Notes: generated by a model not told the origin, from the sequence alone. DNA of 36,012 nt from Ruminococcus sp. (GCA_020861185.1 JAJBSV010000001.1:1-36012); one strand, 5' to 3'. Positions 1 to 8,049 are shown, counted from the stretch's first letter. Numbers and translations are program-made.

Positions 1-3
1 AAC

Positions 4-1191
4 TCAGGCACATAAGCTATCGCCAAATTGTATTAAAAGTTGAGTGGGGATTTCGAGGAACTTAAGGCTTGCCAGCTTGTTCTGGAAGGCTTGCAGAGCG
101 GCAACCCGCTTCTTCTCGACAGTCAGGGTGCAGATTTCGGCAAACTCTTTCTTTAAATCGTCTAAAAACAACGGGTCGATGACTTTATGAATATTCTCAA
201 TTGATGTGTAGTGCATGCCGCCCGAACGCCTTGTCTCGGGGTTTAAGGTGCTCTCGAAAACGGCGCCGAAGATGGTCGGGCTGATTTCCTTCCAGTTAAA
301 GCCTGAGCTCGCTTTCTCAAGGAGGAGGTCTCTTATCTCGTCGGTGAAGTTCGGAATCTCGATGTCCTCGTCCGAGAATAAGCCGCCGTTGACATATGGG
401 AAAGCGGCAAGCTCGGGCTCGAGGTATCTGTCTCTCTTGTCCTCGGGGGTGTCGAGCACCTTGAAAAGCTCGATAAGGGCGGAGCGCATTCTCTTTGTTT
501 CAAAGCTCGCCATGTAGTCGTGGAACATGCCGTATCTGTCAAAGATTCCGGCATTTTCGGCATAGAGGCAGAAAACGAGACGGACGCAAAGGACGTTGAG
601 GGAGTGCATGGCGGACTTGCTTGTCGGGTCGACATATTCCTTTGAGAAGGCGTCATAAAGAAGCCCGACAATCTCGCCTGCGGCGATGGAGATTTCCATC
701 TCACGCTTGATGTGGTCGCTCCCGGTGTCAACGAGGAAGTTAAGGCGATAGTATTCCTTCGGCAGGTCTTCGAGCTTGATGATTTCCGGTTCGCCGTTCG
801 GCTTGTTCATGTCGTAAACCCAGAACTCGCCGAAGTTGCAGGTGATGACCCACCTTGGGTGCCTGTCAACGGGGAGCTCGACGATGTAGCGCTTTGCCTG
901 CTGGAACGGGGTAAGATAAGTCCCGTCCGACTGCTTTATAGCTTTCTTAAGGTCTTTCCCCAAGCCCTTCTGCTCGATAAGTACTTTTGTAGAAGGAATA
1001 TAGCCGTCGATAAAGCTCGTGTGGTCAAGGTGCACCTGATCCTCAAAGCTTATAAATTCCGAGATGTTTTTCACCCCATAGACGTGCTCAAGGAGGTCAA
1101 TCCAGAATTTCTGCGATTCACCCTTTTCATATCCCTTGCCCTTCCAATACTCCGCAAATTTCTTCGCTTCCACAGCCTGTAAGTCAGTCAT
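4..1191 (-). CDS. Type IIL restriction-modification protein (MmeI-like), N-terminal part only
   Basis: MmeI-type enzymes combine endonuclease, helical spacer, adenine methyltransferase and target recognition in one chain of about 900 residues. These 395 residues match the nuclease and helical part: a FIDGYIPSTKVLIEQK block near residues 60-75, QSDGTYLTPFQQAKRY near 87-102, and NPETRRSGGMHYTS near 317-330. Family members then continue into the SAM-binding motif DPACGSGN. Here the reading frame reaches K-F-L and departs at about position 52 into unrelated AT-rich DNA, stopping after 17 more residues. The whole methyltransferase and specificity part is missing, so the product should neither modify nor recognise DNA. 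The start is the ATG at 1191 behind a GGGAG site and a consensus promoter. The window edge hides what was joined at the break. Confidence 0.85.
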   Translation of the reverse strand: MTDLQAVEAKKFAEYWKGKGYEKGESQKFWIDLLEHVYGVKNISEFISFEDQVHLDHTSFIDGYIPSTKVLIEQKGLGKDLKKAIKQSDGTYLTPFQQAKRYIVELPVDRHPRWVITCNFGEFWVYDMNKPNGEPEIIKLEDLPKEYYRLNFLVDTGSDHIKREMEISIAAGEIVGLLYDAFSKEYVDPTSKSAMHSLNVLCVRLVFCLYAENAGIFDRYGMFHDYMASFETKRMRSALIELFKVLDTPEDKRDRYLEPELAAFPYVNGGLFSDEDIEIPNFTDEIRDLLLEKASSGFNWKEISPTIFGAVFESTLNPETRRSGGMHYTSIENIHKVIDPLFLDDLKKEFAEICTLTVEKKRVAALQAFQNKLASLKFLEIPTQLLIQFGDSLCA

Positions 1192-1223
1192 AATGCTCCC
1201 GCCTTTCCCTGAGTTATACTCCC

Positions 1224-1252
1224 ATTATAATTAAATTTCCCCCATCTGTCAA
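1224..1252 (-). promoter_or_regulatory. Sigma-A promoter of the MmeI-like gene
   Basis: On the minus strand a perfect TTGACA is followed by 17 bases and a perfect TATAAT, about 32 bases upstream of the ATG at 1191. This is full consensus for vegetative sigma-A. Confidence 0.8.
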
Positions 1253-1279
1253 TAAACAATCGCACTCCGAAAAGCCTTC

Positions 1280-1308
1280 TTGCTTTCCCTGCGCTGTTGT
1301 TGTATAAT
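1280..1308 (+). promoter_or_regulatory. Sigma-A promoter of the macrodomain gene
   Basis: TTGCTT, a 17-base spacer and TATAAT lie about 40 bases before the start codon at 1350. The TTGCTTT -35 region recurs before the NUDIX gene and the SWIM gene. This promoter and that of the MmeI-like gene diverge from the same 160-base intergenic region. Confidence 0.75.
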
Positions 1309-1349
1309 ATTATCATACTACCACGCAGAAAGGGCGACGAGGTGAGGGT

Positions 1350-2366
1350 ATGCCATTACGGATAATCCGCAACGATATTACTAAGATGAAGGTTGACGCC
1401 ATTGTCAACGCGGCGAAGAGCTCCCTTTTGGGAGGAGGCGGCGTGGACGGGGCGATTCACGAAGCCGCTGGTCCGGGGCTGTTGGAGGAGTGCAAAGCGC
1501 TCGGCGGGTGCGAGACCGGCGGGGCGAAGATTACGGGGGCTTATAGCCTCCCGTGCAAGCACGTCATCCACACGGTGGGACCGGTCTATCGGGACGGAAA
1601 GCACGGCGAGCCGGAGCTCCTCGGGTCCTGCTATCGGGAATCGCTTCGGTTGGCGAAGGAGGCAGGGTGCGAGTCGGTCGCGTTCCCGCTCATTTCCTCG
1701 GGAGTCTATGGATACCCCAAGGCGGAAGCCCTGCGGATAGCGGTCGACACCATCGGCGAATTTCTTGAGGATAACGACACGACCGTCTACATAGTCATCT
1801 TCGACAGGACGGCTTACCGCATCGGCGAGAAGCTCTATTCGGACATCGAGGCGTATATCGACGACAAATACGTCGACGAGCACTCGGACGGTTTTGCAGA
1901 GCGCCACAGAAGGATGCTTTTTGCCCGTCGGGATGAGATTGAAGAGGACAGCGTCTGCGCGTGCATGCCGATGTCTGCGCCGAAGATGGCGGCTCCGATG
2001 TCGCTCGAGGACGCCGTCGGGCAGATTGACGAGAGCTTTTCGGATATGCTTCTTCGGAAGATTGACGAGTCGGGAATGACCGACGCACAGGTCTATAAGA
2101 AGGCAAACATAGACCGCAAGCTCTTCTCGAAAATCCGCAGTGCCAAGAACTACAAGCCGAGCAAGCCGACGGCTCTGGCGTTTGCAATCGCCCTCGAGCT
2201 ATCGCTTGATGAAACCAAAGATTTGCTGATGAAGGCGGGCTTTGCGCTCTCCCACTCGAGCAAGTCGGACATCATAATCGAGTATTTCATCAGCCACGGA
2301 AACTACAACATCTTCGAGATAAACGAGGCGCTGTTCGCCTTCGACCAAAGTCTTCTCGGCGCATAA
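1350..2366 (+). CDS. Macrodomain ADP-ribose hydrolase with C-terminal helical domain
   Basis: Residues 1-170 form a MacroD/YmdB-class macrodomain with the ADP-ribose-binding segments [20 protein letters not shown] (residues 16-35) and [12 protein letters not shown] (near 116-127). Members of this class remove acetyl from O-acetyl-ADP-ribose or mono-ADP-ribose from proteins in the cytosol. Residues from about 205 to 338 form an extra domain that resembles a compact HTH-like bundle ([20 protein letters not shown]), which suggests a regulatory or nucleic-acid-binding role. The start is set by GAGGTGAG seven bases upstream. It heads a set with a vWA gene and an ADP-ribosylglycohydrolase. The fold is certain; the substrate is not. 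Confidence 0.88.
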   Translation: MPLRIIRNDITKMKVDAIVNAAKSSLLGGGGVDGAIHEAAGPGLLEECKALGGCETGGAKITGAYSLPCKHVIHTVGPVYRDGKHGEPELLGSCYRESLRLAKEAGCESVAFPLISSGVYGYPKAEALRIAVDTIGEFLEDNDTTVYIVIFDRTAYRIGEKLYSDIEAYIDDKYVDEHSDGFAERHRRMLFARRDEIEEDSVCACMPMSAPKMAAPMSLEDAVGQIDESFSDMLLRKIDESGMTDAQVYKKANIDRKLFSKIRSAKNYKPSKPTALAFAIALELSLDETKDLLMKAGFALSHSSKSDIIIEYFISHGNYNIFEINEALFAFDQSLLGA

Positions 2367-2489
2367 ATGCCCGTGCGGGCACAAAATGTCGCCCGGCAAG
2401 CGACCTTTTGAACAGAACAATCCGTTATAATATGATTGCAAAGCAAAGAAAAGCCGAGCAGTCATATTTTTATTACGGAGGAAATTATC

Positions 2490-3137
2490 ATGAGAAAAAA
2501 TTTAACCGAAATCGTATTTATCTTGGACAGAAGCGGCTCGATGAGCGGGCTCGAGGAGGACACCATCGGCGGCTTCAACTCGATGATTGACAAGCAGAAG
2601 AGAACCGAGGGCGAGGCTCTTATCTCCACCGTCCTCTTCGACAACCGGAGCGAGGTCATCCACGACAGAGTGAACCTTCGTGACATCAAGCCGATGACCC
2701 GGGAGGATTACTATGTCAGGGGTTGCACGGCTCTCCTCGACGCCATCGGCGATGCGATTCACCACATCGGGAATGTCCACAAATACGCCCGTGCCGAGGA
2801 CGTCCCCGAGCACACCCTTTTCGTCATCACCACCGACGGCATGGAGAACGCCAGTCGCCGCTATGACGCCGACAAAGTCAGAAGGATGATTGAGCGGCAG
2901 AAGGAAAAGTACGGCTGGGAGTTCCTCTTCCTCGGCGCAAACATCGACGCCGTCGCCACTGCAAAAAGCTTCGGCATCAACGAAAACCGCGCCGTCAACT
3001 ACCACAGCGACCATGAAGGCACTAAGCTCAACTACGAAGTCCTCAGCGAAGCAATCTCAAGCGTGCGGTGCTGTAAGAAGCTTGATGAAGGCTGGAAGGA
3101 GCGAATCGAGGAGGATTATAAAAAGAGGAAGAAGTGA
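2490..3137 (+). CDS. von Willebrand factor A (vWA) domain protein
   Basis: A 215-residue single-domain vWA protein. The metal-ion-dependent adhesion site is visible as DRSGSMSG near residues 11-18, with the supporting Thr and Asp in the Rossmann-like fold (VITTDGMENA near 110-119). No signal peptide or membrane helix is seen, so it is probably cytosolic and acts as a protein-interaction module. An ATG with an ACGGAGGAAAT ribosome site fixes the start at 2490, although the frame is open 18 codons further upstream. A TATAAT at about 2426 lies between this gene and the macrodomain gene, so it may have its own promoter. The partner and process are unknown; the context suggests ADP-ribose turnover. 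Confidence 0.85.
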   Translation: MRKNLTEIVFILDRSGSMSGLEEDTIGGFNSMIDKQKRTEGEALISTVLFDNRSEVIHDRVNLRDIKPMTREDYYVRGCTALLDAIGDAIHHIGNVHKYARAEDVPEHTLFVITTDGMENASRRYDADKVRRMIERQKEKYGWEFLFLGANIDAVATAKSFGINENRAVNYHSDHEGTKLNYEVLSEAISSVRCCKKLDEGWKERIEEDYKKRKK

Positions 3138-3143
3138 CGGATG

Positions 3144-3172
3144 TTGTCTTTTGGCGGGGAATGTGGTATAAT
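3144..3172 (+). promoter_or_regulatory. Sigma-A promoter before the DUF262 gene
   Basis: TTGTCT, a 17-base spacer and TATAAT lie about 115 bases before the start codon. The hexamers sit in GC-rich DNA just after the vWA stop, while the leader that follows is AT-rich. The promoter may therefore be backbone sequence, with the AT-rich gene inserted behind it. Confidence 0.65.
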
Positions 3173-3286
3173 TGTTGGTAAGATAAGTCTATACAGCTCT
3201 GAATGACAAGTTTAGATGTGAGTTGCTCATATCAAGGAGACTTAACTTCAGGGTGAAATTCAAATCTATATTCAGGAGGATGCCAT

Positions 3287-5902
3287 ATGGCTCAATATGA
3301 TGTAAATAACTATACGGTTGGTACAATACTCTCAAACATAAAATCAGGAAGCATTGCTATTCCGGAAATGCAACGTCCGTTTGTATGGGACAGTACCAAA
3401 GTCAGGGATTTGATAGATTCTCTTTACCAAGGGTTTCCTATCGGCTACATTATAGTATGGCAAAATCCGAGTGTTAAATTAAAAGATGGTACTAAAGCTA
3501 TTGGCAAAAAAGTGCTGATTGACGGTCAGCAACGTATCACTGCTATGTCTGCCGCTATTGTAGGGCAGAAAGTTCTTGACGCACATTACAAATGGCAACG
3601 TATTTCTATCGCGTTCAATCCTCTTGAAGAAAAATTTGAAGTAGCCAACAGTGCAAACTCTAAAAGTAATAAGTGGATTCCGGATATTGCTCCCGTTATG
3701 GAACCGGCTTTCGATTCTTTTAATTTCGTTCTTGATTATTGTAAGAAAAATGGTATTGAAGACCAGATGTCAAGAATCAATAGTGTGATAAATAACCTTC
3801 GTGGGATTCAAAACAACAGCCTTGGTGTTATTTCTTTGGCGGCGGATTTGGACATAGATAGCGTTACAGAAATCTTTATCCGTATTAACTCCAAAGGGGT
3901 TGTACTTTCACAAGCTGATTTTGCAATGTCAAAAATCTCGTCAAACGAAGAATATGGTGGAAATGTTATCCGAAAGACGATTGATTACTTTTGTCACCTT
4001 CTTGAGTCTCCTGAAGATTTAGCAGAAATAAAGAAAAACGATTCATCATTTGACTTCTCGGCAATCGAATGGGCTACAAAAAAGAGCAACGCCGTTTACA
4101 AGACTTCATACAGCGACATTCTCCATGTTGCGTTTACATACAAGTTCAAACGCGGTCGCTTGTCTGACTTGGTTAGCTTATTGTCTGGTCGTGATTTCGA
4201 AACGAGAGAATTCCGAGCTGAAATTGAGGCAGATTCCTTTGACCAGCTTCATAAAGCTGTACTTGAAACGGTGAACAAAACAAACTACGAGAGATTCCTT
4301 ATGATAGTAGAGTCTACGGGTATTGTTCGCAGTTCGTTAATTCGCTCTCAAAACGTGCTGAATTTCGGATATGCACTTTATCTTGCACTGAAGGAAAGAA
4401 AAATCGACAGCAACGAGATTGAACAAATTGTCCGTCGCTGGTTAGTATTAAGCATCCTTACAAGCCGTTATTCCAGTTCGCCGGAATCTGCTTTTGATTT
4501 CGACATAAAACGCTTCTTTGCTTATGACGACCCGATGGAATATCTCAAGCTGATGGAAGCAGGAGAGCTGTCCGATGCGTTCTGGAATGTTACTCTTGTA
4601 CAGCGTCTGAATACTTCTGTGGCAAGTAGTCCGTACTTCAATCTCTATCTTATGGCGCAGGCAAAGAGCCATGATAAAGGATTTTTGTCTGACCATATCG
4701 AAGTAGGAACAATGCTTGAAAATCGCGGTGATATTCATCACCTGTTCCCGAAGAATTATTTAATAAAGAACAATATACCCCAATCGCAATATAACCAAAT
4801 CGCTAATTATGCTTTTATTCAACAAGAGATTAACATTAAGATTCGTGATGACGCCCCTTGTGAATATATGAAAACCGTCTTTGAACAGTGCCAGACAAAG
4901 AAGGCTGTTTACGGCGGTATTGTGGATGAGGAACAGTTGCGCACGAACTTAAAGCGAAATTGCATTCCCGAAGGTTTTGAGGACATGGATATTTCTGACT
5001 ATGACGCTTTCCTTGAATCCAGAAGAAAGCTAATGGCAGAAAAAAATCCGTCAATATTACTTTTCACTTTAAAGGAGACCCAAAAAATGCTCGGCGCAAT
5101 AATCGGCGACATCGTGGGCTCGGTCTACGAGTTCAATAACATAAAAACAAAATCCTTTCCCCTGTTCCGCCCGGACTGCTTCTTCACCGACGACACGGTC
5201 ATGACAATCGCGGTGGCGGAGGCTATCATGAACGGCGGGGCGAGGGACGACTTCATCGACTCTATGAAGAAATACGGGAGGATGTACCCCGACGCCGGCT
5301 ACGGCGGGAAATTCAGAATGTGGCTTCGCACCGACACCCGGAAGCCCTACGGAAGCTTCGGGAACGGCTCTGCGATGCGGGTTTCGCCCTGCGGGTGGAT
5401 GCCGGAGATTGATGAGTGTAGGCGACTCGCTCGGATCTCGGCGGAGGTCACGCACAATCATCCCGAAGGAATCAAAGGCGCGCTTGCGACCGCCGACGCC
5501 ATATTCCTCTGCCGTCAGAATATTGCGAACGGCGGCAGTCCCGAGGAGTGCCGGGCTCTCGTCAAAAAGCATATCGAGAAAGAGTACGGCTACGACCTGA
5601 GCCGTAACTGCAACGAAATTCGCCCTGCATATGAGTTCAACGAAACCTGCCAGGAGACCGTTCCGCAGGCGGTTGTCGCCTTCCTTGACAGCACGGACTT
5701 TGAGGACGCCATCCGCAATGCTATCTCCCTCGGTGGCGACAGCGACACCCTTGCCGCAATCACCGGCAGTATTGCCGAGGCGGCGTATGGGATTCCCGAA
5801 TGGATTCGGGAGAGGGCGCTCGGGTATCTGGATGGGACGTTGCTCGGCGTTTTCGGGAGATGGGAGAAGTATTTGGCAGAGAGAAAGGACGTATCAATAT
5901 GA
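3287..5902 (+). CDS. GmrSD-like DUF262 protein read through into an ADP-ribosylglycohydrolase
   Basis: As written, one 871-residue frame. Residues 1-590 are a DUF262 protein of the GmrS/GmrD type IV restriction superfamily: the nucleotide-binding motif IDGQQRIT lies near 78-85 and an HNH-like DIHHLFPKNYL near 480-490. GmrSD enzymes cut glucosylated phage DNA using NTP. Residues 601-871 are a complete ADP-ribosylglycohydrolase (separate entry). The join looks like an accident: removing one A from the A7 run at 5040-5046 gives the natural ending KIRQYYFSL and a TAA at 5070-5072, immediately before the hydrolase ribosome site. The DUF262 part is AT-rich and the hydrolase GC-rich, so the former appears inserted by transfer. 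Its start has CAGGAGGATG upstream. Confidence 0.82.
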   Translation: MAQYDVNNYTVGTILSNIKSGSIAIPEMQRPFVWDSTKVRDLIDSLYQGFPIGYIIVWQNPSVKLKDGTKAIGKKVLIDGQQRITAMSAAIVGQKVLDAHYKWQRISIAFNPLEEKFEVANSANSKSNKWIPDIAPVMEPAFDSFNFVLDYCKKNGIEDQMSRINSVINNLRGIQNNSLGVISLAADLDIDSVTEIFIRINSKGVVLSQADFAMSKISSNEEYGGNVIRKTIDYFCHLLESPEDLAEIKKNDSSFDFSAIEWATKKSNAVYKTSYSDILHVAFTYKFKRGRLSDLVSLLSGRDFETREFRAEIEADSFDQLHKAVLETVNKTNYERFLMIVESTGIVRSSLIRSQNVLNFGYALYLALKERKIDSNEIEQIVRRWLVLSILTSRYSSSPESAFDFDIKRFFAYDDPMEYLKLMEAGELSDAFWNVTLVQRLNTSVASSPYFNLYLMAQAKSHDKGFLSDHIEVGTMLENRGDIHHLFPKNYLIKNNIPQSQYNQIANYAFIQQEINIKIRDDAPCEYMKTVFEQCQTKKAVYGGIVDEEQLRTNLKRNCIPEGFEDMDISDYDAFLESRRKLMAEKNPSILLFTLKETQKMLGAIIGDIVGSVYEFNNIKTKSFPLFRPDCFFTDDTVMTIAVAEAIMNGGARDDFIDSMKKYGRMYPDAGYGGKFRMWLRTDTRKPYGSFGNGSAMRVSPCGWMPEIDECRRLARISAEVTHNHPEGIKGALATADAIFLCRQNIANGGSPEECRALVKKHIEKEYGYDLSRNCNEIRPAYEFNETCQETVPQAVVAFLDSTDFEDAIRNAISLGGDSDTLAAITGSIAEAAYGIPEWIRERALGYLDGTLLGVFGRWEKYLAERKDVSI
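5087..5902 (+). CDS. ADP-ribosylglycohydrolase (DraG/ARH family)
   Basis: This 271-residue protein removes ADP-ribose from modified targets using two magnesium ions. The metal-binding residues are visible in FFTDDTVMT (near residues 33-41) and GGDSDTLAAITG (near 225-236). The start MLGAIIGDIVGS is typical of the family, and an AAAGGAGACC ribosome site sits just upstream of this ATG. It should therefore be translated on its own even though the preceding frame is fused to it as written. The GC-rich codon use matches the macrodomain and vWA genes, pointing to an original macrodomain-vWA-DraG operon. The stop overlaps the next start as ATGA. Confidence 0.85.
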   Translation: MLGAIIGDIVGSVYEFNNIKTKSFPLFRPDCFFTDDTVMTIAVAEAIMNGGARDDFIDSMKKYGRMYPDAGYGGKFRMWLRTDTRKPYGSFGNGSAMRVSPCGWMPEIDECRRLARISAEVTHNHPEGIKGALATADAIFLCRQNIANGGSPEECRALVKKHIEKEYGYDLSRNCNEIRPAYEFNETCQETVPQAVVAFLDSTDFEDAIRNAISLGGDSDTLAAITGSIAEAAYGIPEWIRERALGYLDGTLLGVFGRWEKYLAERKDVSI

Positions 5903-6360
5903 CAGAACCGGAAATCAGACGCCTGCTTGAAAAGTGGACAGAAATCCTGCGAATCAGAAATAATTGGGATGTGAGACTTGATTTGCGCTCCGACCCGTCG
6001 TTTCCGAAGACCGGCGACATCAGAATCGACTGCGACGACCGCAAGGCAATCCTCATCCTGAACCAAGCAGGTCCGAACTGTGGCAACCCAGAGGAGACCA
6101 TCTGCCACGAGCTTCTGCACCTTAAAATGTATCCGCTCGACCAGTTCACCGAGTCGATGATAACATCCACCTTCGAGGACGGCACCGCCGCGTCGAACCT
6201 CGCCTACACCAACTTCTTTCTAAATCTTGAGATAACGGTCGAAGAGCTCACCAAGTGCTTCCTCACCGCCTTCGGAGAGGACAAAACTCTGTCATTCGGC
6301 AGATGCGAGAGCAAGAAGTCGTTTGAGGAACTGTTTGAGGGGTTGAATAATCTTGGATAA
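5899..6360 (+). CDS. Small HExxH metallopeptidase-like protein
   Basis: A 153-residue protein with the zinc-protease signature ICHELLHLKMYPLD near residues 73-86 (His-Glu-Leu-Leu-His). It has no signal peptide, so any activity would be cytosolic. The ATG at 5899 overlaps the stop of the ADP-ribosylglycohydrolase (ATGA) and has AAAGGAC upstream, so the two are translationally coupled. The frame is open 33 codons further upstream, but that would overlap the hydrolase. Single-domain HExxH proteins of this size occur in phages and clostridial islands; the substrate here is unknown. Confidence 0.7.
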   Translation: MTEPEIRRLLEKWTEILRIRNNWDVRLDLRSDPSFPKTGDIRIDCDDRKAILILNQAGPNCGNPEETICHELLHLKMYPLDQFTESMITSTFEDGTAASNLAYTNFFLNLEITVEELTKCFLTAFGEDKTLSFGRCESKKSFEELFEGLNNLG

Positions 6361-6362
6361 TG

Positions 6363-6384
6363 GAGTGCCCCGTCGCTCTTTTTT
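6363..6384 (+). terminator. Probable weak Rho-independent terminator
   Basis: A short GAGTG/CGCTC hairpin followed by six T residues, just after the metallopeptidase-like gene. It appears to be a degenerate copy of the GAGCGAC/GTCGCTC terminators found after the NUDIX and GNAT genes. Confidence 0.5.
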
Positions 6385-6395
6385 GTGTCTGACCC

Positions 6396-6424
6396 TTGCT
6401 TTTCTCACCCCGACATGGTATACT
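6396..6424 (+). promoter_or_regulatory. Sigma-A promoter of the NUDIX gene
   Basis: TTGCTT, a 17-base spacer and TATACT. The element TTGCTTTTCTCA with TATACT is nearly repeated before the SWIM gene at 32191-32219. Confidence 0.7.
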
Positions 6425-6458
6425 AAACGCAAATCAATATTCGCAGGAGGGGATAGCT

Positions 6459-6904
6459 TTGAGAACAGAAAATGTTGAGCTTACGGTATTGTGTCTGATA
6501 CACAGGGGCGATGAGCTTCTGCTACAGGACAGGCTGGCGGAGGATTGGAAGGGCTATACCTTGCCTGGAGACACATCGACCCGGGCGAGTCCATTGTCAA
6601 TGCAGTCGTAAGGGAGATGAAGGAAGAAACCGGACTTGTCATCACGAATCCACACCTATGCGGTGTCAAGCAGTTCCCGATTGAGAATGGCAGGTACATA
6701 GTTTTTCTCTTTGAAACTGAGCTTTTCAGCGGGCAACTGAAAAGCTCGGATGAGGGTGCTATGCACTGGATTCGCAGAGAAAAGCTGCACGAAGTGAAGC
6801 TTGTGGATGATTTTGACGAGTTTCTGAAAGTGATGCTCGACGACAACCTGACCGAGTTCCAGTATGTGGTTGATGAAAACGAGTGGAAGGTTGTAATAAA
6901 ATAG
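6459..6904 (+). pseudogene. NUDIX hydrolase interrupted by a one-base frameshift
   Basis: NUDIX enzymes hydrolyse nucleoside diphosphates linked to another group, such as oxidised dGTP or ADP-ribose. Translation starts at the TTG at 6459, six bases after AGGAGGGG, and reads NVELTVLCLIHRGDELLLQD. At about 6567-6571 the frame breaks inside the expected L-P-G-G-H-I-D-P-G-E entry to the NUDIX box. Adding one G to TGGAGACAC restores it. The second frame carries the catalytic helix residues (VVREMKEETGL, near 6605-6637) and continues to 6904. As written, the first frame stops at 6611 and the catalytic part has no good start of its own. Either a mutation or a consensus error. Confidence 0.8.
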
Positions 6905-6910
6905 TTTCTC

Positions 6911-6934
6911 AGAGCGACCCCGTCGCTCTTTTTT
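6911..6934 (+). terminator. Rho-independent terminator after the NUDIX gene
   Basis: Perfect 8-bp stem AGAGCGAC/GTCGCTCT with a CCC loop and a run of T. A close relative follows the GNAT gene, also just upstream of a sigK copy. Confidence 0.85.
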
Positions 6935-6992
6935 ATACCCTCCGCCCCTCATCATCCCCATCCCGCCCGAATATACTTAACGGGGTGATGTT

Positions 6993-7340
6993 ATGTTTTT
7001 AAAACTACTATCGAATATATTTAGCCGCTTGCTCTGGTTCGCCCTCCACATCGAGGACAAGAGCTCGTTTCCGAAGCCATTGAGTCCTGCCGAGGAGGAA
7101 CGGCTTTTCAAGGCTTTTTCGGAGGGAGACACCGCCGCGCGGGACGCGCTTATCCTCCACAATCTTCGGCTCGTGGCGCACATCGTGAAGAAGCACTACG
7201 TCACCGCCGACGAGCAGGAGGAGCTCATCTCCATCGGCACGGTCGGGCTCATCAAGGCGGTAAATTCGTTCGACCCGACGAAGGGCAACCGGTTTGCGGC
7301 GTTCGGGGCAAGGTGTATTGAAAATGCTATCAGTACATAA
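6993..7340 (+). pseudogene. sigK: 5' fragment of the sporulation sigma-K gene
   Basis: The first 111 codons match the intact sigK at 33167: 35 codons differ but only four change the amino acid, so both copies were once under selection. The match includes the leader with CGAATATA and GGGGTGAT and the terminator further upstream. After the Asn codon in C-I-E-N the sequence departs and stops four codons later. Region 2 is thus cut and regions 3-4 are missing, so no sigma activity is expected. In Bacillus subtilis and some Clostridia, skin prophages interrupt sigK in this same stretch. The break may therefore be an old integration site, but the matching 3' half is not directly on the other side. 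Confidence 0.85.
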
Positions 7341-7459
7341 CGGAATCAATATCTGAAAATGACTATCAAAATCATATTTTCGGCTCGATTTGGAAGCCTT
7401 TTTGGCATGTAAGAGACCATGGTTATATAGTTGCTTCAAATATAACAGGGCGGATTACA

Positions 7460-7936
7460 GTGGCACCGCTGATGGTTTTGCATCTCCCTCTGCTGTCCAT
7501 GAAGAAGTATAATGACGCCGTGAAGTTCAATCTCCAGTTCACATCTCTTGAAGAAATTGAGAGTATGCCGGACAAGCTCCGTTGGCACCGTTATCACAAA
7601 GGGCTGTATCAATTTGAGGTCGCCGAGTACCTGGGTGTCGAGCGGCAGACCTATAGCGGCTATGAAGAACCTGACCGTGACTTCTGCCCGCCAGAGCATA
7701 TCGCCAAGCTCGCAGAACTTTACGGAGTTCCTGCTGAGGATTTGACAGATGAATATAATCTGTTCATCTATCAAGGACAGGGCAAGCAGGTAATCGCAAA
7801 GCGTAAGGAGCTGGGACTGACCCGCGAAGAATACGCTGCACGCCTCGGCACATCGTCCGGCAATCTCAAGAAGTGGGAGAAGGATGAGGTAAGGATGGTT
7901 AAGAGGACTTGGGAGAGGTATTTTAAAGAGATATGA
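7460..7936 (+). CDS. Helix-turn-helix protein, probably 5'-truncated at the sigK junction
   Basis: A 158-residue protein with two Cro/C1-type segments, one near residues 45-75 (YQFEVAEYLGVERQTYSGYE) and one near 110-145 (LTREEYAARLGTSSGNLKKW). It looks like a DNA-binding regulator. The GTG at 7460 is the first usable start and has a weak AGGGCGG upstream. However, the same frame stays open and protein-like back to 7322 (for example GSIWKPFWHVRDHGYIVASN), directly at the sigK break, with no ATG. The native N-terminus was therefore probably lost in the same event that cut sigK. Confidence 0.7.
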   Translation: MAPLMVLHLPLLSMKKYNDAVKFNLQFTSLEEIESMPDKLRWHRYHKGLYQFEVAEYLGVERQTYSGYEEPDRDFCPPEHIAKLAELYGVPAEDLTDEYNLFIYQGQGKQVIAKRKELGLTREEYAARLGTSSGNLKKWEKDEVRMVKRTWERYFKEI

Positions 7937-7954
7937 ATAATCGCAAGTTTTCTC

Positions 7955-7983
7955 TTGCAATTCATCTAAAACTATGCTACAAT
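7955..7983 (+). promoter_or_regulatory. Promoter of the abiE pair
   Basis: TTGCAA, a 17-base spacer and TACAAT, about 65 bases before the AbiEi start. The leader at 7988-8040 is imperfectly repeated at 12187-12241, where no abiE genes follow. AbiEi proteins of this class repress their own promoter, so the shared leader may hold their operator. Confidence 0.65.
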
Positions 7984-8049
7984 ACTTGTAACAAAGTCTA
8001 CAAATTCAAAAAAGATTTTTAAGAGTTTAGAACGCAAGGGATGATATCC

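Noticed and set aside
1356-1907. Long antisense frames opposite GC-rich genes (for example 183 codons opposite the macrodomain gene, 167 opposite the glycohydrolase).
   Set aside because: GC-rich codon bias leaves the opposite strand open. The opposing genes have clear domains and ribosome sites, and the antisense products show none.
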